Position numbers and translations under genes: made by a program
Part shown: positions 15,983 through 25,600 of the stretch, piece by piece
How positions within the stretch are numbered: the stretch's first letter is position 1
How the letters are laid out: every line of letters starts with the position of its first letter
The notes under the pieces: model-generated
The model's input: only the letters and a program-made list of their open reading frames with translations
What the model was told of the DNA's origin: nothing
Databases searched by the model: none
Origin: Aequorivita soesokkakensis
Lineage (GTDB): Bacteria; Bacteroidota; Bacteroidia; Flavobacteriales; Flavobacteriaceae
DNA: 64,000 nt
Assembly: GCF_001641085.1 (NCBI RefSeq)
Contig: NZ_LXIE01000049.1
Span: forward strand, 62,001-126,000
Direction: 5' to 3'

Positions 15983-17074
15983 ATGGCTACTATTAATCAG
16001 TATTATCCGGAGAGTGTTACACACCCTGGAGAGATTTTATTAGAAACATTAGAAGAAAGAGACTTAGGAGCAAAAGAATTTGCAATTAGAACTGGGAAAC
16101 CAGAAAAAACAATTACAGCAGTATTAAAAGGGGAAAGTGCCATAACACCAGATATGGCAGTTTTATTTGAACAAGTGCTTAAGATACCCGCTCATTTTTG
16201 GATGGAAGCCCAAAGAAATTTTGATGAATACCAAGCAAGGTTAAATTACCAAAATGCCATTGATGAAGCCCAAGAATGGGCTCAATCTTTTCCTTATGCT
16301 AAAATGGCAAAATTTAATTGGGTGCCAAAGACAGTTAAGCTAAGGGAAAAAGTTATCCATTTGTTTGACTATTTTGAAGTCGCCAGTTTAAAAGGTTGGA
16401 ATGACTTCTACCTTAACCAGAAATTACAAGTAGCTTTTAGAATTTCATTAAAGGATCAGGAAAATGCTACTGCTATTGCCTCTTGGTTAAGACAAGGAGA
16501 AATTCAATCTCAAAGTTTGAAAGCTCCAGAATATGATAGAGCAAAATTTAAGGCATTACTGCCCAAGATTAAAGATATAATGGCGGTACATCCTAAAAAC
16601 TTTTTTGCCCAATTACAAGCAATCTGTTTAACAGCTGGCGTTAAAGTTGTGCATACACCTTGTTTGCCAAATACGGCTATTCACGGTTCAACACGATGGA
16701 TTAATGATATTCCTTTGATACAATTAAGTGGCAGGTATAAAAGAAATGATATTTTTTGGTTTACTTTTTTTCACGAAGTAGGACATATATTACTACATGG
16801 AAAAAAATACATCTCTATTGAAAATGTTTCATACTCTGGCGAGAATGAAGATTATGAAAAGGAAGCTGATGAATTCGCTTCTAATTTAATTTTAACTGAG
16901 GCACAGGTTGATGAAATATGGTGTACCCCAAATTTAATGGAAGAGGACATTCTAACATATGCTAAAAAATTCACTACCCATCCTGCTTGCATAATAGGTA
17001 GATTGCAATATTTAGGGTATATACGATTTGGTTTAGGAAGTCATCTTTTTGAACCTATAAATTTTTATGATTAA
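15983..17074 (+). CDS. HigA-type antitoxin fused to an ImmA/IrrE metallopeptidase domain
   Basis: 363 residues. Residues about 12-75 are an XRE/HigA helix-turn-helix (HPGEILLETLEERDLGAKEF, then GKPEKTITAVLKGESAITP). The C-terminal half has HEVGHILLH (about 264-272) and downstream EKEADEFASNLIL, which together form the HExxH...E zinc site of ImmA/IrrE peptidases. A plausible reading is an antitoxin that also senses stress or phage through its peptidase domain, or cleaves itself or a partner. It follows the HigB gene by 27 bp. Confidence 0.85.
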   Translation: MATINQYYPESVTHPGEILLETLEERDLGAKEFAIRTGKPEKTITAVLKGESAITPDMAVLFEQVLKIPAHFWMEAQRNFDEYQARLNYQNAIDEAQEWAQSFPYAKMAKFNWVPKTVKLREKVIHLFDYFEVASLKGWNDFYLNQKLQVAFRISLKDQENATAIASWLRQGEIQSQSLKAPEYDRAKFKALLPKIKDIMAVHPKNFFAQLQAICLTAGVKVVHTPCLPNTAIHGSTRWINDIPLIQLSGRYKRNDIFWFTFFHEVGHILLHGKKYISIENVSYSGENEDYEKEADEFASNLILTEAQVDEIWCTPNLMEEDILTYAKKFTTHPACIIGRLQYLGYIRFGLGSHLFEPINFYD

Positions 17075-17123
17075 TTGGTGTTATTAATCGAACTCCTTTT
17101 TAAGGTTTTTATGAATAATTTAT

Positions 17124-18374
17124 TTATGATGAAATAAAGCTCGCACCCTCAAAAGCCATTATAATCTTCTCACCAATTTCTTTATCCAATACCCCATCAT
17201 TGTCTAGTACATTCATCTTTAAAATACCACAAGAATGATCTGGAAATTTAAATGGCTGATGATATATTTTTTCTTGCTTTACCCCGGGATATAGCAATAT
17301 GGAACAATTGGATTTCCAATGATCATTGTAAACATACATCTGTCTAAGATCATTTGTAGAAGGCTTATTGCCATCCATCCGTTTCCATTTAGTGTCTATA
17401 ACAATTTTTGTAGTATCGCCCTGTTTTATAAGAATATCGGGCCTTATGGTCATGCCACCCCAAAAGGATTTTGATTGCTGCCCAAGTATTTCGTAGGGTT
17501 TATGAATACAGGATTTTTTTAACTGAATCAATATATACTCTTCCCACAAACTATTCATATCAAACAATAATGCCAACATTCTTTCTGAGCCAGAAGATAT
17601 ATTAGGCGCATAATTCAATATGATCAATCGCGCAATTTCGAGCGCTGTTTCATAGGGCTGTGTTTTCCGGTTTAGCTTTATTTTTTCAAAAGTGGATGCA
17701 TTACAGTTTATGCCGGAAACCTCTGGAAAATCCAACTGTACCCTTTTGCATTTAGCGTATAGATAACTTCCTTTTGAAACTTGTTCAATAATACAAAGCG
17801 CAAGATTTAATATTTGATGTAGCTGATGGTCCTTATCATAAATCTGATGGGTAATATAAAACCGTTCCTTATGAATTAGGTTTTTGGCAATATGCCCCGC
17901 AAATTCTAGCTTTCCTTTTAGTGCGGTAACATTCTTGGTTTCTTTGTAGTATTTTTTCACCAAACCCTGCCGTTGCAAGAGTTCCACCTCTCTTAAAAAC
18001 CATTCAAAGTAAATATCCAAAAGATGGATATTCTGTTTGTTCACATTGGCCTGCCCTACCTGATTTACTTTAAGTTTTCGAGTAATGCGAAGCATATCAA
18101 TCAATACATCACGCCATATGCCTTCTTCTCCATTGCTAGACTTCGAGTAATCTGCTTTGGGCAAAATCTCAATCGTAAGTGTATCAATTTGAACCACCCC
18201 CACATATTGCGAAAACTTAATGCCCTTATGTAGTAAGGTAAAATATTTATTATCGTGAAGTTCATTCAGTTTGGCGAGCGCATAAAAGTGCTTTTTGGTG
18301 AAAGGCACGTTTTTATATACCCCACCGTAATTAAGTGTTTGATGTTCAAAAACCTGAATTACTTTATTCCCCAT
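17124..18374 (-). CDS. mcrC: McrC-family nuclease subunit
   Basis: 416 residues. The N-terminal part (YALAKLNELHDNKYFTLLHK, then VGVVQIDTLTIEILPK) matches McrC N-domains that contact the McrB ring. The C-terminal PD-(D/E)xK nuclease is visible as RPDILI (311-316) and VIDTKWK (325-331), giving D313, D327 and K329. McrBC cuts DNA with modified cytosines after GTP-driven translocation. Its start overlaps the McrB stop by 11 nt, so translation is coupled. Confidence 0.92.
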   Translation of the reverse strand: MGNKVIQVFEHQTLNYGGVYKNVPFTKKHFYALAKLNELHDNKYFTLLHKGIKFSQYVGVVQIDTLTIEILPKADYSKSSNGEEGIWRDVLIDMLRITRKLKVNQVGQANVNKQNIHLLDIYFEWFLREVELLQRQGLVKKYYKETKNVTALKGKLEFAGHIAKNLIHKERFYITHQIYDKDHQLHQILNLALCIIEQVSKGSYLYAKCKRVQLDFPEVSGINCNASTFEKIKLNRKTQPYETALEIARLIILNYAPNISSGSERMLALLFDMNSLWEEYILIQLKKSCIHKPYEILGQQSKSFWGGMTIRPDILIKQGDTTKIVIDTKWKRMDGNKPSTNDLRQMYVYNDHWKSNCSILLYPGVKQEKIYHQPFKFPDHSCGILKMNVLDNDGVLDKEIGEKIIMAFEGASFISS

Positions 18375-21075
18375 CCCTGTTTAGAAGTTTAAGTACAGCA
18401 GCTTCTATATCGTCAATATCATTTACAAGTTCACATAAGGTAACTTGATCTGGTCTGGAGATTCCTTCAATACTTGGGAATTTAACCTGATGATTTGTTT
18501 CTACTTTTACAAAACCAGAACCGAGTATAAGAGCTATCTTTTCATAGTCGTGGTAAAAATATTCTTGCAATAGTGGAATGACTTTATTTTTAAAAACTTC
18601 TTCCAAACCATCGGTATCATCACTTTCCAAATCCATAAAATAGGAATGGCCAATTGTATGGTCTCTGTCCAATAGAAATTCGATACGTTCATTGATGGTT
18701 TCCAACACTTCTTTTAGATTGAAGCCATCAAATTCTATAGCTTCAATAAGCGATGGGTCTGGCATAATCTCCTTAAAGCTGAACCTTCTTCGCAAAGCGG
18801 TGTCTAAAGCTTCCACTGAGCGGTCTGCGGTATTCATAGTACCAATAATGTACAAATTTGATGGTACTCCAAATGAAAGTTTTGAATAAGGAAGTTGTAC
18901 TCGTAATTTTTCTTCACCTCCTAACCTTTTGTCTTTTTCAATTAATGTTATCAATTCTCCAAATATTGAGGAAACATTACCTCTATTTATTTCATCTATA
19001 ATGAGTACCACTGGGTTTGCTTTATTTGAATATAATTCAAACGCTTTATCAAATACACCCGCCCTAAATTTCTTGATTATCTCTGCATCATCTAACTCTG
19101 TAGTATCAATTTCTAAAAGTTCTTTAGGTAAATTTTTATACTCCTTCTTCTCAAAATTTTTAATCCCTTTAAAAATGGCGTAAAATTCAGTAATTCTAGG
19201 ACTTACCCCTACTGCATCTCTAACTTGTTGTAGATTTTTAATTTCCGCAACAGAATCAAATGTATCATATAACTTTTGTAAATTTTCTTTTGTTAGAGGA
19301 GCAACGTGTGTAGCTTTTGAATCTTTAGCTCTAGCTCGAATAGAATCATTTTTATTAATCTCAAAAATTTCAACCTCCCTACCCGTGATAGTCCTAAAAT
19401 TAGGCTTTTCTTCCACCTCGCGGTATTGATCTATAAAGGCTTCATACAAATCATCAAAACTGTATTTTTCGTTAGTATCCTTTTGTCTTAAAAGCTTATA
19501 GCAATTATAGGCAGCATAGGCACAGCAGCGCATAAAAATTCCTGCTTCAATTCCATATTCTAATTCATCAGTCTTATCATCAGATTTTTCCCAAAGCGGT
19601 TTTATACCTTCAACAAAATCTTCATAACTGAAAGATTGATGGAAAGTGGTAAAGACAATTTGACCCTTATCATATAATTCTTGGTACTTCAAATTAATTT
19701 CTCTCCTTATTTCCTTTGAGTTTAATGATTCTTCAACTTTAAATTCAGGAGCAGCAATTTTAACTGCAATCTCTTTACTGATATATGTTTTTCCCGTTCC
19801 TGGTGGGCCGTAAAGTATTTGATTTAATGGAAATACTTCTTTAATTAGCTGATTAAACTTTATACTGCTTTCCACATTAAATTCCATAAGATTCATCAAT
19901 TCATCATAATAAGTATTAAACTTCTGGGAGTAACTTGGATATTTTGTGATATCTGTCAACGTTTTAAGCACTAAACTGTTTTCCACTTTCCAATCTCCCT
20001 TTTTTTTCCATTCAATTTTTCTGCGACTTGTAAATTCGGATTTAGAACCATCATAATAATAACCTGACGTAACAAGGCCATAGCCCAATATATGACTTCT
20101 GCCTTTTTTTATAATCACTATATCTCCGATGTCCATCACGTTTGCAAATTCCCAATTAGCTGTAGTGTCATTTCGTTTATCTCCTTCACCTCCATAAGCG
20201 GCATATAGCGCCTGCCTGATTTCATCGAGTGATGTATACTGTGCCAAATCGCCAATTTTGTCCCAACCCATTCCTATTTCTCCTATTTCATAAAATTCGT
20301 TGAATTTAATTGCATTTTTGCCTGGAGCAAAAAGCCAATATTTTCTGTTTTCGACTAACTGGAGAGTACTTGAATCGTTGGTGTCCAAGATTGGTTTTTC
20401 TAACATAGTATACAAAAAGTTCTGTGTAATTAAGTTGTCATCATTCCACGATGTTTTAGGATAAATTTCCTGGTGAATTTGTTGAATGTCCTGGTTAGTA
20501 GATATGTACTGCTCATTTAAGTCATCAACGAGCTTTAAATAATGTAAATATTTTCTTCCTGTTTCTACTGGCTTTATATGAAGCTGGTTGCAGAGTTGGG
20601 TATAAAACGAAGACTTATATAAGTAATATTTCTCTGGGAATTTAAAAGATAGATATACCGAAATGGTGCGCTCATCTTGCTGATGATTAATTTTCGTTTT
20701 TCCCAAAGCCTCCTTAACACGAGGAACCAAATCCTTTGCTTGTTTCTGAAAATTTTTAATTCTAATTCCAATGCCTTCGGATTCATCATACAATTCTCGA
20801 AACATTTCTCGAGTTTCTTCCGGAAAATTTGCTGTTAAGGATCTAATGTAACCCCAAGAGTTTTGGTAAAGTAGATTGCCCACTTGCTTGAAAGATTCTA
20901 AAAACATTGCATTAAAATCTATAGCTTCAATATCCCAATGTTTTTGAAAATGGTTAATAGCTTCCCATTTGTATGCTTCGTCTGGATCGCCTTGATCTGT
21001 TAGTTTTTTAATGTAATGTTTTACAAGCTCTTTCATATTTAAAAAATTTCTTATAGGAAGTCTTAATACTTCCAT
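18364..21075 (-). CDS. mcrB: McrB-family GTP-dependent restriction motor with EVE/ASCH-like reader
   Basis: 903 residues. The AAA+ motor has Walker A GPPGTGKT at about 420 and Walker B VVLIIDEINRGN at about 685. GTMNTADRS and ALRRRFSF (sensor and arginine finger) follow. Upstream, residues about 245-365 (KYWLFAPGKNAIKFNEFYEIGEI as one piece, then GDIVIIKKGRSHILGYGLV) resemble an EVE/ASCH-type domain that would recognise a modified base. The first 240 residues are helical and unassigned. It overlaps the peptidase gene by 13 nt and McrC by 11 nt. It reads the modified DNA and drives the McrC nuclease. Confidence 0.92.
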   Translation of the reverse strand: MEVLRLPIRNFLNMKELVKHYIKKLTDQGDPDEAYKWEAINHFQKHWDIEAIDFNAMFLESFKQVGNLLYQNSWGYIRSLTANFPEETREMFRELYDESEGIGIRIKNFQKQAKDLVPRVKEALGKTKINHQQDERTISVYLSFKFPEKYYLYKSSFYTQLCNQLHIKPVETGRKYLHYLKLVDDLNEQYISTNQDIQQIHQEIYPKTSWNDDNLITQNFLYTMLEKPILDTNDSSTLQLVENRKYWLFAPGKNAIKFNEFYEIGEIGMGWDKIGDLAQYTSLDEIRQALYAAYGGEGDKRNDTTANWEFANVMDIGDIVIIKKGRSHILGYGLVTSGYYYDGSKSEFTSRRKIEWKKKGDWKVENSLVLKTLTDITKYPSYSQKFNTYYDELMNLMEFNVESSIKFNQLIKEVFPLNQILYGPPGTGKTYISKEIAVKIAAPEFKVEESLNSKEIRREINLKYQELYDKGQIVFTTFHQSFSYEDFVEGIKPLWEKSDDKTDELEYGIEAGIFMRCCAYAAYNCYKLLRQKDTNEKYSFDDLYEAFIDQYREVEEKPNFRTITGREVEIFEINKNDSIRARAKDSKATHVAPLTKENLQKLYDTFDSVAEIKNLQQVRDAVGVSPRITEFYAIFKGIKNFEKKEYKNLPKELLEIDTTELDDAEIIKKFRAGVFDKAFELYSNKANPVVLIIDEINRGNVSSIFGELITLIEKDKRLGGEEKLRVQLPYSKLSFGVPSNLYIIGTMNTADRSVEALDTALRRRFSFKEIMPDPSLIEAIEFDGFNLKEVLETINERIEFLLDRDHTIGHSYFMDLESDDTDGLEEVFKNKVIPLLQEYFYHDYEKIALILGSGFVKVETNHQVKFPSIEGISRPDQVTLCELVNDIDDIEAAVLKLLNRDGE

Positions 21076-21776
21076 TCCAAATGACTAAAAGGAAGCTTAT
21101 TCAATTCTTCTCTATAAAACCTCCATTTAGGCATAAACTGATTCATATAATTTACAAAAACCTCATTGTGACTTCTTTCTAGCAAATGCACCAATTCGTG
21201 TACAATAATAAATTCTAAACACTCTACAGGCTTTTTAGCAAGTTCTAAGTTGAGCCAAATACGTTTGGCCTCTGTATTACAAGTACCCCATTTGGTACGC
21301 ATTTTCCGTATACCAAATTCATTGGCTTGTACATCTATTTTACGTTCCCATTTTTTTATAAGCTTAGGTACTATTTCTTTAAGTTGGGTGCGATACCATT
21401 CTTCCAAAATCTCCTTCCTTTTTTCTAAGGGTGTATCTGGCTTAACATAGAGTTTAAGTGTACTATGTTTTAAAACTACTTTTGGAGGATGCGAGTGTTC
21501 TATTACTTCTAGCAAGTAGCGTTTTCCTTTAAAATAATGACTTTCTTTTGACAAATACTCTCTTGGAGTTTCGCGTTCTTGACCTTTAAATGTGGCTTGT
21601 TGTTTCTTTATCCATTTTAACTTGTTTAGAGCGAAAACCCTAATCGTGTCCATATCCATTCTAGATGGAGCAGCTATCTTAACTGCACCATTAGGAGGGT
21701 AGACACTTAAATGGATGTTTTTAATATCCTTTAGCTCTACATCAATAGTTATATTTCCTAGTTCAAGTTGTTGCAT
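21063..21776 (-). CDS. YgjP-like (DUF45) zinc metallopeptidase
   Basis: 237 residues. The zinc motif is HELVHLLERSH (about 194-204) with an extra His as in the WLM/YgjP superfamily. RTKWGTCNTEAKRIWLNLEL precedes it, also diagnostic. Such genes are regularly found next to type I restriction hsdR genes, where their role is unproven. Here it sits between an HsdR remnant (1-nt overlap) and McrB (13-nt overlap). It could be a protease that trims restriction subunits or phage proteins; this is inference. Confidence 0.88.
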   Translation of the reverse strand: MQQLELGNITIDVELKDIKNIHLSVYPPNGAVKIAAPSRMDMDTIRVFALNKLKWIKKQQATFKGQERETPREYLSKESHYFKGKRYLLEVIEHSHPPKVVLKHSTLKLYVKPDTPLEKRKEILEEWYRTQLKEIVPKLIKKWERKIDVQANEFGIRKMRTKWGTCNTEAKRIWLNLELAKKPVECLEFIIVHELVHLLERSHNEVFVNYMNQFMPKWRFYREELNKLPFSHLEWKY

Positions 21777-22636
21777 TAATACTCTTCCTGTGCTTTAATA
21801 ATATTGAAAATGGCTTCCACTTTATTTTCTATTCCATAAGGCTCTGGGGGTTCGTTTGCGATATCAATACCATTTTCAGCTCCGTATTTTGTTATTTGTT
21901 TAAAAATCTCAGCTTTTATTTCCCGCTCCTTGGCAAGGTTTCCCCTCCAGCCGTCACGTTTTACTCTTTTTATGGCCTTATCAAGCTGAATAGCTAAATG
22001 TTCATCCTTACCGGCATTGTTATAAATCGCACGTTGGCCTTGTGTTTTTAAAATATCAGGAGTTGCATCACTTTTTCCTTCTTTTACTGTTTTTGCTATA
22101 AAAGCAATTTTTTCCAAATAAACTGCATAACTAATTGCTTTGGCCTTTCGTTCTTGTATTACAGCATCTAATAACTTCGACATCTCTTCAAAAAAAGCAG
22201 GGTCAATTAAATGATCTTTAATTATTTTGCTTCTAACATTATTTTCTATCGTTTCTGCAATAGCACCCTGATCCTTTTTTATACCTGTTGGCAACGAGTT
22301 GATCGCATCAGCAATTCCAGAGTTCACAATTATATCCAGTAAAGTCATATCATCAAAAGCAGATACCTTTATGGAGTCATCGGCTTGAATATAGGTGTCT
22401 ATTAAATGCCGCATATCTGCTTCATAGCTTTTTAGATCCAAAGTCTCACCACTTGCCCTTCTAATCTCTTCCCGAAGTTTTAAATAATAATCTATTTCCT
22501 TTTTAATGCCTTCTATTTCTTTTAAAGTATAACCTGCATCCTCCATCTCTTCAGCTATGTTGGCATAGGCGCGGATTAGGGCTACGGTTTTTTTATAAAG
22601 TGCTGTACCGCCCACAAAAGCAGGCGGTCTTTTCAA
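21776..22636 (-). pseudogene. C-terminal remnant of a type I restriction HsdR subunit
   Basis: About 286 residues, with TTG (22636) as the first possible start. It matches only the helical C-terminal region of HsdR: ALYKKTVALIRAYANIAEEM, then DYYLKLREEIRRASGE and TLLDIIVNSGIADAINSLP. The nuclease and DEAD-like motor domains that normally precede this (over 600 residues) are missing. The frame continues upstream without interruption into the TAA stop of the secreted nuclease gene at 22655, so the break point is sharp. It may still be translated with the peptidase and McrBC genes. It is most likely a relic of a type I system deleted when the island joined this site. Confidence 0.8.
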
Positions 22637-22654
22637 AATTGGGCTAACTCTGTT

Positions 22655-25600
22655 TTATTTCTTAATCAACTGTTTTACCATACTTGTATTTTCTCCTCTA
22701 ATTTGGAAAAGGTAAATCCCTGCTTCCAAAGCAGAAACATCAATTGTTTCTTCTTGTCCCATCTTGCTTAAATCGATTGTATTTATCATTCTTCCGGTCA
22801 CATCATAAATAACCACTTCGGTTAAAGAGATGCTTTGGTGCTTCGCGATAATAACTTTATTTGTAGCTGGGTTTGGATATAGACTTACTGAATTTTCCAA
22901 TGTAATATCCTGGGTTCCCAATACACTTTCTACAATCAATTCAAAAGTACATTCCCCTATATTTCCATATTCATCTTCCGCAGTTACCCTAACTTGATAG
23001 ATACCATCCGCAAGCAAGTCGCCTACCGCAGGGTCCTGGGTGAACGTGATGACTGGATTGGTACAATTGTCAATCGCGGAAGCATCACCAGTTGCAAAAA
23101 AGTCTGGAACTTCATAGAACAAGTTCCCAGCACCCGGATCAACCGTCAAGCCATTGGGGCAGTTTACTTCTGGAGCCAATGCATCAACCACGGTAATTGT
23201 AGTAGCACACTGCGCCAAGTTTCCATTTACATCTTCTGCAAAAACAGTTACAGCAACTGGATTTCCAATATCAGTACAACTAACTGCATTAATGTCTATC
23301 GCCAAGGTAGCTATACCACAGGCATCAAAACTACTTGCAATTACATCTTGAGGTGCGATAGTAGCTGTTCCATCTGCGCCCAATTCAACTGTAATATCCA
23401 TACACACCAGTTCGGGAGCTTCATTATCCTCTACTGTAATAGTGAAAGTACAAACTGTAGCATTTCCATTTAAATCAGTAGCCGTAAATTCAATTGTTGA
23501 AACTCCCACTGGAAATTCACTTCCTGAGATAAGACCACTTGTTTGCATTATTGTATCTAAATCTCCATCAATATCCGTAGCCGTAGCATCTGGAAAAGTA
23601 ACCACTGCCCCACAAACCCCTGCATCGGTAGTTGTACTAATATTGGGAGTACAACTAATAACGGGGGCATTGTTTGCTGGGTCAAGATTCATCCCCACCA
23701 AAATAGGATCGTGATCTGATGCTCTAAACATATTGGCCTCATAAATAGGAAGGGCGTCTGATTCGCGTTCGAAGGACGATTCGCCTGCATCTTGGATTGC
23801 GTCGTTATAATCAAATACATTCACCTCATCGGCATTGATGTTCCAAGCGATAGTACCAGTTATTTGGCTCACGAGGTTCGCACTTGCCAAGCCGTAATCC
23901 AAATAGCCCAATTGCCCATCAAACACATAGCTGTAGGCGTCATCGCCAACAAAATTTTCCAACAAATCAGTAAAATCATCTCCTGTGCTTGCTGTATCAT
24001 CAGCACCGGCTTTAATGGCATCGATTGGAGTTTCACTTTTATAGGAATTCAAATCGCCAATAATCAAGAAATCGGGGTCATTACTATTTGTTGGGTCTGT
24101 AGCCAACCAATCTACCAAGGCAGCTGCAGCATCAGTACGAGTAAGGTTACAATTGCCCGCTCCATCATTTAAGTCTGGATCGCCCACATCATTACAGGAA
24201 GAACCTTTAGATTTAAAGTGGTTTACAACTACCGTTATTTTAGCGCCTGAAGCAGTTTCCTTAAAAGTTTGTGCCAAAGCAGGACGGTTTTTATTGTCAA
24301 GGAAACGCGGATCAACAGAACTGTCCAAAATAGCATGTGCTCCTTCCAAAGAAACGGTTGCGGTATTATAAATAAAGGCTACGGCAATTTCATCAGTACC
24401 CACAACTCCTGTATCAACAGCAGCATAAGTACCCGTACACATTTCATTTATTCCGCCTGTTCCATTCAGTAGGTCGTTTATTGCTACGGTTCCATTGTTT
24501 TCAATTTCTATAAGCCCTACCACATCGGCGTTCAATGCGCAAATAGCAGTAGCTATTTTTTCGCGTTGGCGTGTCAATTCGGCTGCAGAATCTGCGCCTC
24601 GGGAATCAATGGTAGTAAAATAGTTAAGGACGTTAAAACTGGCAACCTTAAAAGTTCCCCCTACTTCAGGTGGGGTAGTTTCCCTTGGGTTTACAGCAGT
24701 GAAGTTATAATCAAAAACATCCACAGGGCGAATTCTCCAAGCATCGGTACCGCTTTGTCCTGAAAATGACCAATGCATAATTCCTTTTAAATTGCTTATT
24801 TGATCCCCGCCACGAATTAGGTTTGTGTTGCTCAAGCCGGGGCGTGGCCAGAAATAGGGCTCATCGGAAGGGCCTACTATAGCATCGTTTTGAAGGTTGT
24901 TATCGTCGTCCAATAAAATTCTGTTTTTGTTCAATTCCTCCAAGAAAATAGAATATCCCGCTGGATCAGGAGCATTGTCGTGGCTATACTGATGTACCCT
25001 TTCATTAGCAGAAAGCACCAAAGTACCGTAACGAGCCAACTCAAAATATTCGCTTACTACTAGATCGGTAGTAATATTGATAATCATTCCCTCCACATTT
25101 TCAAAAGTGCTTTCAGTCTCGGTGCTTGAGGCTGCAGGCAATGTAATTGCAGTTTCGGTTGGTAGCGCATTTGCATGGCTGATAATTGAAACAAGGCCTC
25201 CTGTTTCAGAAATATCTATTTGGGTCATTCCGAAAAATTCTTCCGCCAAACCTGTTACCTCTACCAAATCGCCAATCGCCACTGCATCGGGACACGAGTT
25301 GCAATACACAAACACTCCTTCTGAAGTTGCATCGTCTGCATCGGCATCTGCATCTTCTTCCTGAATAAAGAAACCGCTCAATTGATCATTTGCTTGATAG
25401 TTAGCAGTAACAATGGCAGAAACTTTTACCATTTGTCCGGCTAAGGGGGTAGCTGAGGAAGCGCCTTGCACTTCGTGAATTTTATATTCAGCAATGGGAA
25501 GCACACCACAGGAATTTTCTGCTCCCGGAGTTACGGCAGAAGAACACCAAGTGTTCATCAAATCTTCCGAAGTTTCATCTTGACCGTTTACGCCATTTCC

